64,000 bases of DNA from Gonium pectorale (Eukaryota; Chlorophyta; Chlorophyceae; Chlamydomonadales; Volvocaceae): NCBI GenBank assembly GCA_001584585.1, contig LSYV01000011.1, positions 2,567,945 through 2,631,944 on the forward strand. The letters are read 5' to 3'. Positions 35,633 to 48,689 of the stretch are shown one piece after another (within the stretch, counting starts at the first letter, position 1; every line of letters begins with the position of its first letter). Both the position numbers and the translations under genes were made by a program. The notes below the pieces were generated by a model. The model was not told the origin of the DNA. It did no database searches and worked only from the letters and a program-made list of their open reading frames with translations.

Positions 35633-38600
35633 ATGGGAAACACCGGTTCCTGTTTCGAATCGGCACGGTGGGAGGGGCACCCGGAAGTCCGGACCGAGTA
35701 CCCAGCAACGCGAGGCCCAGTGTACCAGGACATGACGCAGCCTCTTTCCCATTACTTCATCTCGAGCGGTCATAATTCTTACCTGACGGGAAACCAGTTG
35801 ACCTCGGCATCGGGGACCACCACAATCGTTAAGGTGGGGCTGGGCCTGTCGGGCAGGGTGGGTGTGGGTGGCGGGATTACGGGAGCATGGAGGGTTTACT
35901 GTCATGGGGGCGTTTGCACCGGTCATCCGTTGTGCCGGGTCCGCCATCCCGACTAAAGCTGCCTAACTTGTGTTTTGAGGACGCTTCCTCCCTCCCCCGC
36001 TCACAGTGCCTCCAAGCGGGGTGCCGGGTCATCGAGCTAGATTGCTACAACGGTCCGGTATGCAAGCATGGCGGAACACTGACCAGCCCCGTGGATTTCA
36101 AGGTACCATGCCCGTTTGCGTGTGGAGCCTAGTTAGCTGTTTCAGCTTACAGCTGATTTCTGTAGTCAAATCCCCCCATATTACGGACTTTAATATGTCA
36201 TAACTGACGTGAAGGGAGGGATAGCGCCTGGGCGCTTAACCGGCTCGCAGCGCTCTGGCTGCCAGGCTGCTTGGTTTGCGTTCATATTCGGACAACCGGC
36301 CCTTGACTTACTTACTTGGCCGCCGAAGGTCGTACCCGGCTTTGCTCCCGTTGCATGCCGCGACAACACAGCGGCGACCTCTGCGGCTCCCCACAGCTGG
36401 CCTGTCCTCGCAGCTCTGTGTGCTCTGTGTACGGTTCACACGCCCGCTCCGTCGCCGCACCTATTGCTCCAAACAGGACTGCGTGGCGGCCATCCGGGAC
36501 AGCGCCTTCGTGTCGTCGCCGTACCCCGTCATCATCACCATGGAGAACCACGCAAACCCGGACAACCAGGTTGGTGGAGGACTGGGAGGCAGAGGGAGGG
36601 AAGAAACCGGGGGCGATACCTGCGAGGCGGTGGGTGCCTGCACATCTCGCTACCCGCATGTTTCTTGGGCTGGTGGCCGCCGGCTGGGGCCGTGGCTCGG
36701 CGCGAGGGTTTAGTACGGCATGGGCAGGTGCTGCCACCGACCGCCGCCGTTCACGTTATAGAATGTTGACATCAATGTAGCAAGTACGGTCGTGCAGGCA
36801 CAACACGGGTCCTGCAGCGCTGCGGATTTGCAGGGGCACAAGCGATCTGCTTGCGGTCGTAAGGAATCTTCTCCAGAAGATGTTGTAAAAGCCGCACATA
36901 ACCTCCTGTCGGCTCCTGTCGAATGGCATAGCTACGCCGAAGAGCCGTACCCTGCGCCAAAGCGCGTCGACTGAGTTTCACATCCAAGGGACACGTAGGG
37001 GCACACTTGCTGCGGGTCGCTGTCACATGGAGCGGAGCGCTGGACACACTGCGCAGGCATGCAGCCGGAGTGCAGCCGCCCTTGGGTCACTCGCCTGCGA
37101 CTCTCATGAGCTGCGAGTGGACTAGGGTGCCTGCTCCAGCCTGCGGCGATTCACCCGAGCGCCGTACCGCGCATCCGTACACCGGTCATTCTGGAGACTC
37201 CTTGCCTTCGTTCGCTTGCGTGTAGAGGCGAGATGCGCCTGCCCCACTCCCCCGTGCCCTCACCCGAGGGTGCAGATGCGCCGCCGCAACTCATCTCCAG
37301 AAAGCCTTGTACCTATCCTGTAACCTTGGCAATGCCCTCGCCTTAGGCCAAGATGGCGGCCATCCTGCGGGACGTGCTGGGCGACAAGCTGTTCGTGCCG
37401 GATCCAAACGACGCACGGTCGGCGTACCTGTCGCCCGAGGCACTCCGAGGCAAGGTCATCTGCAGGACCTCGGTGGGTGGGGAGCGGGCCGGGAGGGTGG
37501 CACGTGGGGGAGCGCATGACACGCTGAAGGGTCCCTGGATGTGAGCTGCCCTTGCAGCCTTGCGCAGCTTTGTGGCTTTTAGTGTGTGAAGAGAGCGTGG
37601 GTTGGGTGCAACAAAAGGCGTTCAACAGGCACTGCGGCATCCACTACTTGCGCAGATGCCCTGAGGCACAGCATTACAGGAGTTGCGTGTCCAACGCGGT
37701 TCCTCGTATGATCCCTTCCCACGGAGCACCGTCGTAGATAAGGCTGCATCCGCCCGCGATGGCTGCAACCACTTTGGCCCCCACAGCTGAAGAAGGATGC
37801 GGACGAGGAATTCAAGAAGCTCATCTACATCTGCAATTCCAAGTTCACCTCGCTTGGCGAGATGATCAAGCAAGGTGGGGCTGCAATCGATGGGACCAGT
37901 TGGATGGGTGGGTGGATTCGCGTCGGCGGTAACGAGCTGACCTCCAGAGGGCCACGAGGTGCATCAATCGCGGCTGGTTTCTTGCTCATGTCGCTAAGTG
38001 GAGGTAGCTGGGAGGGCGTGCCTCCACGAACGCCGTGGTAATTCCCTCCGTGCCTCCGTACGAAGAAGTGGCAACCCGCAACGGCCTGTCTTACTCCCAT
38101 GCCGCGAGGCGTGGCGATGCAGAGGATGTTTTGAAAAGGATGACTGCAACCCTCGCCCGGGTCCGCAGAGAAGGTGGTTTCCAGCTCGTTCGAGGAGAGC
38201 GCGCTGCCCCGGGTGAGCGACACGGCAGGCCGGGCGGCAGGCATCAAGCGGGCTCAGGGCGCGTAGGGCATTCCTTCTGAGGGCGTACACAGCGCGCTGC
38301 TGCGTGGGCGGGCACTCTATGTACCGCCGGGTCTCAAGCATACCTACTGTAGCCTTATGTGGCTTTTGGACTTCGTGCCAACTGATCTCATCGCCACCTG
38401 TTTCGGCTTCTGCAGGCCAAGGAGTTGGGTACGTATGACGCGGAGGAGGATGCAGAGGCAGAGCAGGAGAAGAAAGTGCTCCAGGCCAAGCTGACCAAGC
38501 AGCAGATCAAATTGCAGCAGGGCGAGGAGCAGGGCCCGGAGGACGCGCTGGATGCGGGCTGTCCCCCCGTTGAGGGCTCGCTGCAGCAGCTGTACGCCTA

Positions 38601-40347
38601 CACGTGTCGGCACCTGATGCGCGTGTACCCGGCCGGCTGGCGGGTCATGTCGGGCAACTACAACCCCATGAAGGCCTGGGTGCGGGGGGCCAGCCTGGCG
38701 GCGCTCAACTGGCAGGTCTGGGACAAGGCGCTGCGGATCAACCAGGGCAAGGTGCGGATGGTGTGCGGGGTGGAGCCATGGGAAACTGGTAAAAGAGCTG
38801 CTGAGGTGGGTAAGTAGTGCTGTCAGACGGGGAGCGGATAGCGTTTCGAATACTTGCAGCATGTCGGTACGGGCAAATGCATTTAGACGGTGTGGAGGAG
38901 GGACGGCGTCTAAGCAGGTCAGGCATGATGAAACGCAAAGGTAAGGGGATACCGATAGGAACGGGCGGCAATGCTGCCGTGTATCTGAATCCCGTTCTGC
39001 AGCCGCGCTGCCGTGCTGTCCACATCGTGGCCCATGCATGTGTGTTGGTCCCCTCCTACCTACCCATCCGCAGTTCCTGGACAACGGCGGTTGCGGCTAT
39101 GTGCTCAAACCCGAGTGGATGCGCGTCCCGGGCGCCAGCCTGCCGTCCCGGCCGCCGCGGCAGCTGACGGTCCGCATCCTGAGTGCGCACAAGTACCAGG
39201 GCAGCAACTGCTGGATCTTCAAGGACGACCTGTTCGTGCGGGTGCGCCGGGCAGATCGTATCGATGGACGGGCAGCACGGGGCTCCATTCTGCGTGGATG
39301 GCGCCCGGTCAGGGGTGTGGTGCCTTTGCTCTGTAGCGCATTGCAGCGGCTGCATCGCGAGGGGCCGCTGTGGCAGCTGCAAGAAAGCGCTGAAGCGTAC
39401 GGTCCGCACGCGCTGTGCTCGGATGACATGGCACCAAGCTCTGGTGGACGCCCCTGGTCGTGATGTTACCTACTGCGGCTGCCGCCGCCGCAGTAAAGGA
39501 CAACTTCCGTTTGTTGTTCTAAGAGGCAGTCCTGTGGGTCAGACGATCCTTAGATGCAGCTGCGCTACCTCGGCAGGCTCCCAGCTTGTCCTGATGTCGC
39601 CTGTGTGTCCACAGATACGCATCTTCGGCATGCCAGTCGACTGCGCTGTCAAGCAGACAAAGACCGTCAGCAACAGCGGGCGGCTGATGGACGGTGGCAG
39701 CTTCGAGTTTGACGTGCGCTTCCCCGAGATGGCGGTGCTGTCGATCGAGCTCATGGACGAGGACGCGGGTGAGCTCGGCCGCGAAGGGGAGGGTGAAAGG
39801 GGTCGCAGGGCCCGCGCACTTCTGCGGGCGCGGGTCAGCACGATCGTGGAGGAGCAGCTTGACTGATGGCCTGCGAGGGCGAAAGCGTGTCTCCTCGCGG
39901 GGACGCGGCGAGCCCTGATCCACCTTGCTTGCCGCTGCTCGGCTATATGTGCTACATGCGGAAACTGCCCGGCTTCCACTGTCAATCCCGTCATTGTCCC
40001 TTGGTAACTCGCAAGAGCATGCATGTCGCCTCTAGTTACCTTGCATACACTTCCGTATTGGTAGGATGCGTCTCTGTAACCACCTTACCCGTGCCGTCGC
40101 AGTGGGCGATGCCGACGCCGACATGCTGGGCTACTGCTCCCTGCCACTGGCCACCCTGGCGGAGGGCGAGTTCAAGCTGCCTATGCACAGCGCCTCCACC
40201 GGCGAGCCAAAGAAAACCAAGGACACCTGGGTCAAGGTGGGGTTCACCTTCCCGCTCACGCCCTACACGGGGAACGCCCCGGCGCAGAAGCGGTCGGAGG
40301 ACGAGCACGCGCAGGAAGGGGACCAGATCGCCAAGGCCCGGGTATGA
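35633..40347 (+). CDS. PLC: phosphoinositide-specific phospholipase C (X-Y-C2 type)
   Basis: Hydrolyses PtdIns(4,5)P2 to IP3 and diacylglycerol at the plasma membrane, Ca2+-dependently. Ten exons join in frame to 516 aa: 35633-35833, 36007-36102, 36477-36569, 37347-37472, 37787-37874, 38169-38212, 38416-38751, 39074-39241, 39615-39768, 40103-40347. X box: catalytic His47 in [12 protein letters not shown], Ca2+ ligands E77 and D79 in [10 protein letters not shown], second His124 in MENH. An acidic, lysine-rich linker precedes the Y box ([23 protein letters not shown]). The C2 domain starts at about [14 protein letters not shown]. No EF-hand or PH domain precedes the X box, which begins about 32 residues in. 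The N-terminus MGNTGSC fits N-myristoylation (G2, S6) plus palmitoylation (C7). This ATG is the first in frame. Confidence 0.93.
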
Positions 40348-42418
40348 GCTTGGATGCTTGGTCTGAAGGGAACGCAACAGCGGGATACCGGTAGTTCGGT
40401 CCCCCCCGCTGAAGCCGCATATTCGTTGGCGCTCAGCCGGCAGGCCGTTTGGGACACCTGCACATACTGTTGCTGTCGGGGGTCGGGCGTTGGTATGGTG
40501 GCATCACGCAGATTCTGGCTGCAATGTGGCTCACTTGTCATGGCCCACAGCCGTGAAGCCTCCATGCATCGCGCTTGCAACTGTGCAGTACATCACCCGC
40601 CCCTCCTTGTGACGGGCTCTGCCATGTAGCCAACAGGATTGCAAGTGCACGCATTGGCAGGCGGGCGAACCAAACCAACACGGCGCATGGCAACGCGCCG
40701 CTGCCGTTCTGTGTGGCTTGCATGGCACTTGTATTCATCGACGGGATCGAGCTCTTCAGCGGTTGGACTTCAGCGCGGGAAGTCGCTTTTGACGTGTCCT
40801 TGGAAAGCAGGGGAGGGGTCGCAATTGCAAGGTGCCGAAGGGCGGTATCGTAGGTCTGAGCGTGATTATGTAGTTTTTAAGCAAAGCGCTGTCCCTGCGT
40901 AGAGCAGCCTCCTATAGATTGCACCTGGTCGTTGACAAATTGCAGGCCGCGAGGCTGAAGTTTTCTTGGTCCTGTGGCCTATGGTGGCAGGGTTCCCCGC
41001 CAAGTGCGCTGCCGACTGTTATGTCTGTTGTCATGGCCAACGGCAGTTTGGTGTAGTGCCCTGTTGCAGCTGCAGTCTGCTCACGCGCCCGGCATTGCAT
41101 CCATTCGGGTACGCTGCTGAAATGTAGTGACTCGCATGGCGACTGAAGGAATGTGTACAGGAATCGCATGGCCTGCACGCCATCGGCCTTGAAGGTTGGC
41201 ACATGCAGCTGTAACGTTCGTGCCTGTAAGGGGCAGGCAGGCGTGGCTGCCCTAGTGCATTGCATTACAGATGCCTTGGCCGTGAGCACTTGCCCCTGTG
41301 ACACAGCGCACCGACCTTGACGCAGGGAGGCACCCCTGCTCGCCACTGTCATATGCAATTACCGGCAACACAGCACCAGTGACACTGGGTGACCCGACTT
41401 CATCGGCTGTGCCAATGGCAGCAACATGCCCGCTCTGGCACTAGACAACATGAAGCATCACAGTCAAAGGAAAAACAGCGCCGGACTGGCTAGTGGCAAC
41501 GTGCGGATTCACGCCTGCAGGCAGGTCAGCTGCTACATTCCCAGTACCGTGTCTTGAAAGGGCGCCCGGTTGGCGCCAGACGCCAGGCACATGCACCCGC
41601 CGATGAGGAAGTGGATGGATAGCTGGTCGATCGTCAAGAGGCCGTATGGCGAAACGCACTGTGCGCACCGGCTTCCGCCATATGATGCCAGCCACGACCC
41701 CAGCACACAAGCCGTAGGCTTTGTCGAGCGGGCAACTTTTAGTGGGCAACTTTCGAGACAGTGGGACTGCAAGCACAGGAATGCACAGGCCAGCACCAGG
41801 CAGCTGGAGTCACGGCTGGAGTGTGGTTGGGAGCCGGGCGGGGGAACCTTAGCAGCATGTAAAATCCTTTCATAGCTCCTGATAATCTCCGAAGGGTTAC
41901 AATGTGATAGTGGCATGCCCCGTCGGGGTAGAGCTCGACACTGCCGTGACATGGCGTGGATGTGCATGGCGATTCCGAGCATGACGCGCAGGGATGGTCA
42001 CCTGAACGCGGCGTTAACGCCCATGTTGCAATGTGGACACCGGGCAGGCGTGATGGGGGATTGATTCATCATGTGCAGGATCCATACTGCAGGACGGTGC
42101 CATCGTGCTCTGGACTGGACTTCTCTCCAAGTACTTGTCGCAGCGTCCTTGCTACGTCCTCTAAGAGTTACATCTATGCGCATTGGCTGTCGGTTGTGAA
42201 TTTTTGAAGTCTGCCGCGACACTGGAGACCTTGACCAACCTGCACTCTTTACACTACTCCATTGAGTTCAATCTTTGATTAACCAGGACTGAAAGGTCAC
42301 GCGCGTATAAAGGGTGGGACCCCCCCCGCTCACGGTCAGCCCAAGACTCAGAGAACCCTTCGCGCCTCAGAAATGCGCTCCTAGGGTCAAGCATGCTCTG
42401 CATGGGCGGAGCCTGATC
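40348..42418. other. intergenic or unassigned, 2.1 kb
   Basis: Between PLC and CDC45, both on plus. Minus-strand open frames at 40912-41358 and 41441-41982 show no domain and no splice logic. The right end is the CDC45 promoter. Confidence 0.45.
42306..42312 (+). promoter_or_regulatory. TATA-like box upstream of CDC45
   Basis: TATAAAG lies 107 bases before the CDC45 start codon, in a plausible position for a core promoter with a short 5' UTR. Based on motif and distance only. Confidence 0.35.
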
Positions 42419-45400
42419 ATGATTGTCCAGGCGACAGACATCGGCGAGGTCTACCAGGCTGTCAAGAAGGACTCCCAGGGCAGCGAGGACCAGGGCATCC
42501 TCTGCTTTGCGGCTTGCACCGAAGCGGACTCAGTATGCGCATCGCAGCTTCTGCTGGTGGGGCGACGGCTGCAACTGCGCACACTCGCTACACCGTCCTG
42601 CCATTATCGTGCAGGCGAGCTGGCACGTACCCACGCGTAACAGGCTTCGTCCCCCGTGTTCCGCAGAACCTCTTCGGCCGCGAGGGCTTGCACTTCACGC
42701 TCATTCCGGTTAACTGCTATGAGGAAGTCCGCGAGCACTGCGCCCCCTTGGTGGACTCAGAGGTGGGGCAGGGGTAGGGGCACACGCACGGGTGCCGCTG
42801 CGCGTTTCTCGGGGCTGCGCATACCTGAATACGCCTGGCGCCCGTCGATGATGGTTCCACAGGAGGTGAAGACAGTGCTGCTGATCAACTGTGGTGCCAC
42901 TGAGGACGTGCGGGCGCTGTGCAACCTGCCCAACAACGTCAGGATTGTCATCCTGGATAGCCACCGCCCAGTCTGGCACGGGCACAATAATGAGCAGGAC
43001 ATGGACACCCTCGTAATTGTGGCCGCCGACGACCCGGTGCCGAAAGCTTCGGTGCCTGAGTACGACCCGAACGAGGGTGCCGGTAAGGTGGCGGCAACTG
43101 GCGCGGTTGCGTGTGGTTTGCAAGGGTCTCTTCAGTCTTCGGGTTCCCTTTCCCCAAGTCTGGGTTTCCCAGGACTAAACTTGGGAGTGCACAGTGGCAT
43201 GGGGGGTGGACCGGAGCCCCGACATGCCCTGTTGCTGATCACAGTGCAAAGTCTGGGTAAAGCCATGGATTAAGCATGGCCATTATATGTATGGCTGTTG
43301 AAAGCGTTTGCAAGTTGGGCTCAACCCATAACCGATCCAGCTGCCATCACTATGCATCAATCCCATCCCGCTGTCTTTGGGTCTTCCGACGCGCAGAGGT
43401 GGAATCAGACGAGGAGGACAGCGGGTCAGAAGCCTCAGAGGATGACGATGGAAGTGAGGATGACGCTGAGCCGCAGCTTAGCGGGGAGGACGGGAGCCGG
43501 GGCCGGAAGCGGCGGCGAGAGCGGGATGGCGAGGTGTCACCGCCCAAGCGTGGGCCAGCGGCCTCAGCAGAGGACGCGGCCGCGCGGCGGAAAAAGCGTG
43601 CGGACCGCGCCAAGCTGGTGGACGAGTACTACAGCGACCGCAACGGGTACGGGAAACCCACGTCGCTGCTACTCTACCACCTGTGCAGCCAGTTGCGGCA
43701 CGACGACAACTTCCACATATGGTGAGCGCGCCGAATTGTGAACTTGAACGGAACCAAACAGAGAGCTGGGTAGTTGGTAATAACAACGTGGAGACGCGAA
43801 GCAGCGTATTCAATGTGCGACTGCCAGGGTTGTGGGTGATGGAGCCTGGCGCGAGCCGATGAATGGGATTATGGGTTGCGCGCTTGGTAACACATGTCCG
43901 GTGTGCACCATGACAGGTGTGCCATTGTGGCGCTGACGGAGCAGTTCATCTTCCAGCACATCAGCAAGCAGCAGTACACCAAGTGGCACGAACTGCTGAA
44001 CGAGCAGGTCAAGCGTGATCTCGCCGACGAAGAGCCGCAGGTGGGCAGATGTTACGGGCCCCATGGGCAGTGGATTTGTCCGTGGGGCCGTTTGAGTGAC
44101 GGCTTCTCGCACATCTGCAGGATCTCGGGGCCGGCTTCATCCTGCCGCGCCACAAGGTGCACATCGAGCCGTGCGACGACCTTCGCCTGTCACTGCTGCG
44201 GTACTGGAGCATCGAGGACAGCCTGCGGTAAGCAGTGGCCTCCTTTTAGGGTTGCCAGGTTGGCTACATAGTCCTAACCGTCGTCTGCTTGCAGGTATAC
44301 GAGCTACGTGGCAGCGCGGTTACAGACATGGCGCCAAAAGGGCGTCGAGAACATCCGCAACCTGCTGACGTACCTCTGCATCCCGCTCAAGGCCGCAGCT
44401 GCACCGTACAGTGAGTGTGACATTTTTAGGATCGCCATCGGTCCGCCACGGACTCAAAAGCGCGAGTGGACTTTTCACTGCGTTCACATACCATCTGTAC
44501 TACTGGTTGCGCTGCTGTCTACTGCGCCCAATGCACCAGCTCCTCCGACGGTGGCATACTGCACAGCTTACCCTGTTATGGTTCAGATGTCCAGGACGAA
44601 ACGCTCAGCCGCTTACAACACGCTCAACCGTGACCCGCTATTTGCAGAGGGCCTCCGTGGCCAGGTTCCCGAGAACCTGCACAGCAACCTGCCGCGCTTC
44701 GCTCCCCAGCACATGCTTGCGTGGGACTCACTTCACTTCCAGAGCTTCAAATTGCAGTACAAGCACGAGGAGGTGGGCGCCACGGACATGGTGTTCGCGC
44801 TGCTGGGGCTCCTGACTGAGTACCAGCCGGGGCAGCCCAACTGGCACCGGAACGCTTTCGTGTAAGTGCTGGTTCGTAAGCCTTGGTTGGCTTCAATGAG
44901 CTCATTGGCATGTGCAACTTGATTGGTTATCTGTTGGGTGCACGGATAAGTCGCCGCGGAATGTAATGGCCAGTCACCATTCACTACCGCTTACTACTGC
45001 AAATCAAAACCAAAGGTAGTTGGACGGAAAATCGCCGGGCACGCCGTTGTTGTACGGAAAAGCGAAGGGCATGGCTTCGGCAGCTTGAGAGCTGAGGTGG
45101 ATACCAGCACGCATGCTCATTTGTCCCGCCCAGTGTGCTCCCGTGAGCCCAACCTTCAATTATCGCTGCCCTACACGACCTGCAGCAACGCGCAGACCGC
45201 GCTCCATGTGCAGCGCAACCTTCACCTGGTGGAGCGGGGCATCGAGCAGGCCAAGCAAATGTGCCAAGATGTCGTGCAGTGAGTAACCGGCTTTGGTGGA
45301 TCAATGAATGATGGAGGGGCGAAAATTGGCGCACTACTGAGGAGTCTTTGCGGTATGCGTGTTGGCGAGGCGTTGCGCCTGCCACCCTAAGGTGCAATCA

Positions 45401-46418
45401 CGCCATCCCATACTGAACACGACGCGAATCTGCATCGGCAATGATGGTGACGAAGGCGCTTTGAACATCTACCCCGCAGCGAATGCGGGCTCATGATCAC
45501 AGCTGGCAAGATCAAGGGCGGCAAGAGCGCTCTGTACCGCTGGGTCAACGTCGCCGACAGCAACGCCCTGGCGAACGCGCGCTTCCGGCACCCAACGGTA
45601 CTGAAGGTGCGTAGGGTGCGCTCCAGCGACGATCCCGCCTGGGTGCTACGTCAGGTTCGCCAAAACATGGCTCTGGTCCAGCAGCTCCGGCGTGCTGGGT
45701 CGAGATGCATTTTGCTGCGCACCATCGTTCATCAGCGCAATGCCATTATGCACTTCATGGCCCAGGCACCCTCATCCAGCCCAGTATACCAGTACAACAG
45801 CCACCCGATTCCCGCGTGTATTCTCCGCACTGATGGGTCGACCGCGCGTCCGCTCCCGCAGTACATGGCCCTCTTCCTGCGAGACGCCACCAGCTGCCGC
45901 TACAGCTCAAGCGACGCGCGGCGGCCCATGGTGGTCGCGGGGCCGCCCGACGAGCAGGGCCTGTGCTGCCTGGTGTCGGTGCACGCGAAGCACATCTCGG
46001 GCAATTGCCTGCAGGTGAGGCCGGAGGGACTGCACAATTACTCCCGGTTTCCCTGCATGACAGTCCCCTGCCTCTTTCGGAAACGGGCACGGGGAGTAGT
46101 GGCTGCAGTGCTTTACCCATTGGCATCGTGTGCTGACCCGTCTTGGGTGCAGGGAAATGGTTGGTGTAAGGATGTTGCTCCTGGCGCACGCGTCCACATG
46201 CTGTTGCCGTTTGCCGCCCTCAGAACAACCCGTTTGCGCGGCCCTTCATCGAGACGGCGAGCGCACTCAACATCATGCCCCTGAAGAGCTCGTTCGAGAA
46301 CGCCACGTACCACGTAAAGAAGGACGACGTGTCGGCCTTCCTCGCTAAGCTGCAGGAGGTGGTGGCGGATTACCGCTCGGTGTCGCAACAGGCCGCAGCG
46401 GCGGAGGCGGCGCAGTGA
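42419..46418 (+). CDS. CDC45: CDC45, DNA replication initiation factor (CMG helicase subunit)
   Basis: Nuclear protein that binds MCM2-7 and GINS to form the replicative CMG helicase. Twelve exons join in frame to 635 aa: 42419-42556, 42667-42762, 42863-43082, 43397-43721, 43917-44040, 44121-44227, 44295-44410, 44648-44861, 45186-45278, 45480-45606, 45862-46014, 46224-46418. Diagnostic blocks: the N-terminal RecJ-like part (EADSVCASQLL, then FTLIPVNCYEEV, VILDSHRPVWHGHNN), a Glu/Asp/Ser linker followed by a basic nuclear-localisation-like cluster (GRKRRRERDG, PPKR), the hinge SIEDSLRYTSYVAARLQTW, VFALLGLL, and the C-terminal LFLRDA...AGPP block. The ATG at 42419 is the first in frame. The long acidic linker is usual for CDC45. 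The exon 7-8 junction (acceptor at 44647) was chosen because it restores the family order without a stop. Confidence 0.95.
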
Positions 46419-47674
46419 TAGCCCGCGTGACGGGAACGCTGCGTGGATATGGCTTGTAGCGCATTGAACGTAGGGCTTTCGGGAGAGGGGTGGTGAAGTG
46501 TGTGGCGTCGTGTCTTGGCGAGGGGCAGGCAGCAGGAGGGGCCAATGTCCATCATCATAGAAGCTAGCACCCCTGCCGACCCGTCACACACGTGTGGGAG
46601 TTATGGGTAGACTAGTACTGGCGGACCTTATCTACCAGATACGCAGGGTCGTGAACCGTGTGTAGTGTGTGGAGCATCAGGTAGGCGAACCGGGTGCCGC
46701 GCAAACCTTGCAACTAGGACTCTGTGCATGACCGTGGCTTATCGATGTGCACAGAGAAATTTTTGGGAAGCGTGCTTCTTACGCCCCGCTGCCACGGGGA
46801 ACGTTTGAAACTACCATGAGCATCAAATGCCGTGGAATAACGGGACCTTACGCTACAGTTGACCCAAGACATGGGGGCGAGAACTGCGGTTTCGGAACCA
46901 GGCTCGTGCCTGCGTTGTGCGCTTGTGTTGCATGCCGGGTACGAGACGAAGCCTCTGATGCAATGTAGGGCATCAGAAGCCACGTCGGCCTCTCCGTGTC
47001 TGAGTGGCAAGGGACGCATGAGGGCCCGCTGTACGATTCTTTCGCTGATTCCACAGGTGGAAGGTAGAACAGTGTGGCATGGGCTGCCCATGTGCCATTG
47101 CATGGAAGACCAACGTGTCATGGGTTAATAGCTGGCAAAGCGACATATTTCATGACTCATCGACATCCAGTCATTTAAACCCATTCACGTCCAAGTACTA
47201 AGGTGCCTGTTCTCATACATATGGTGCATGTCTCCTGGTACTTGCCTTTACTTGCCTGGCTACTAACCCACAAATAGACATGGGGTAAGCAACCTCCTGA
47301 GCGGCCAGTGGTGACACAGCCATCCGACTAGGAATTGTACATGCGTTACACGTTCTGCCATTTAAACTGCAGTATAGCGCAAGCGCACGATACACCCGTG
47401 ACCATGGGCTAACGAGCAACAGCATCCGTACAGACATGCAAAATAAGTAACGCTACCATATTCGCATCAAACTGTAACGCAAGCCGTGAGCCCTGCACCG
47501 CTGCACCCTAGCAATAAAAACAGTCCTGGATTGCTCTCCAGCAGTACCCTGCAGCCGTACCAGCGCCGTCGACTCCCCCGTGGCTAATGCAGGCGGTGCA
47601 ACGAAGGGTAACGGTACGAACTTAAACCAGCAGTTGGCTAGCCTAGGAGCCAGCGCAACCAATGAGCAAGGGCC
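46419..47674. other. intergenic, 1.25 kb
   Basis: Convergent space between CDC45 (plus) and the small membrane protein (minus), so it should hold both 3' UTRs. Nothing coding recognised. Confidence 0.5.
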
Positions 47675-48127
47675 TCATACCTCATCTCCGTTGGCACGCG
47701 CGCTGGGGACCTGCTCCCCATCCACCCGTGCATCTACCAGCCGCCCGTCGTCTACGCCTCCTAGCCCACTCGCCCCGTCTGCCAGCCCACTTGCGCTGCA
47801 GGCTGGGACTCCGTCTGCAACGCTGTTGCCGTCAAGGATGCGCTCAGCGGCCTGAGATCCGTCGTCCCCGCTAATGAGGGGGGCAGCCAGCTCTTCAGCA
47901 CCGCCGGTGGCGCCCGCGGCAGCCTGGGCCCTCCGCTTGCGCCATGCCCAGAACCAGCGAGCGCCCTTGTAGGCGAAGAACAAGGTAATGACCTTCCCGA
48001 GAAGGTATCCCGCCACCAGCAGCGCTCCAATGATCTGGCCCTTAGTCCATTTTCCCTCGAGCAGATGGCCCGTCATGCCGAGGTGCTGGACCCACGGGTC
48101 CGCAGCTTGCACCCACGAAGATGCTCG
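47675..48127 (-). CDS. small single-pass membrane protein, terminal exon only
   Basis: Not recognised. The terminal exon starts at an acceptor after 48128 and reads RASSWVQAADPWVQHLG..., then one clear membrane segment (GALLVAGYLLGKVITLFFAY) flanked by a very basic stretch (WAWRKRR) and an Ala/Gly/Asp-rich tail ending GDEV. The positive-inside rule puts the tail in the cytosol or stroma. The upstream exon(s) with the start codon should lie within 48130-48500 but were not identified. The consistent amphipathic-then-hydrophobic pattern argues for a real exon; there is no family assignment. Confidence 0.5.
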   Translation of the reverse strand, partial: RASSWVQAADPWVQHLGMTGHLLEGKWTKGQIIGALLVAGYLLGKVITLFFAYKGARWFWAWRKRRAQAAAGATGGAEELAAPLISGDDGSQAAERILDGNSVADGVPACSASGLADGASGLGGVDDGRLVDARVDGEQVPSARANGDEV

Positions 48128-48689
48128 CTGTCACAAAGCAGACCTAGATTGGGTGTGGAAGCAGATTGGTTGGGGCGGGGCTTGACGGGGCTTGACAACG
48201 GGCTAAACCAACGGGTCCATTGCCCGTTGGTGTGGCCCATTCAGCAGAGCGCCGTGCGCAAGTCATGAGCGGAGCTATCAAGATTACTGACAATGAAAAC
48301 AAGTCCACCAGTGCCCGACAGCGCCTCTCCACATGAACGCACGCGCCATGCGCAGGCCTCGCTCTTGCCATACCTGGCTCTCCGTAGGCCAGCAAGTCCT
48401 ATTGCAACCACGAGCAGCGCTTCTCAAGTTGACCTGCAGTCCGCGAGCGTATAAAACGAGGACGTTCCCGTCTAGTCGTGTCGCGTGCGAAGGCACCGGC
48501 GGGAGACCTGCGGAACGATCCAGTTAAACTAGCGATGACGGTGTGCAATTGTGATCATGCCACGGTGGTGAGTTATTCGAGGTGATATATACCAACCGCC
48601 GGAATCGCAACCGACTTTCGACGCGACACGCCGACACGTCCTCTCGTCCCCCGACCCCTGCCTCACCCCCGCCACCAGCTCTCAATCCC
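48128..48689. other. unassigned, about 560 bp
   Basis: Expected to contain the 5' exon(s) of the small membrane protein and the 3' UTR of the SET gene. No reading frame could be linked with confidence. A TATAAAA sequence occurs at 48450-48456 on plus, with no downstream plus-strand gene to serve. Confidence 0.35.

Noticed and set aside
44591..44647. CDC45 exon 8 starting at 44591
   Set aside because: Acceptors around 44587-44594 lead to a stop or the wrong frame; the acceptor at 44647 keeps frame and the expected CDC45 spacing.
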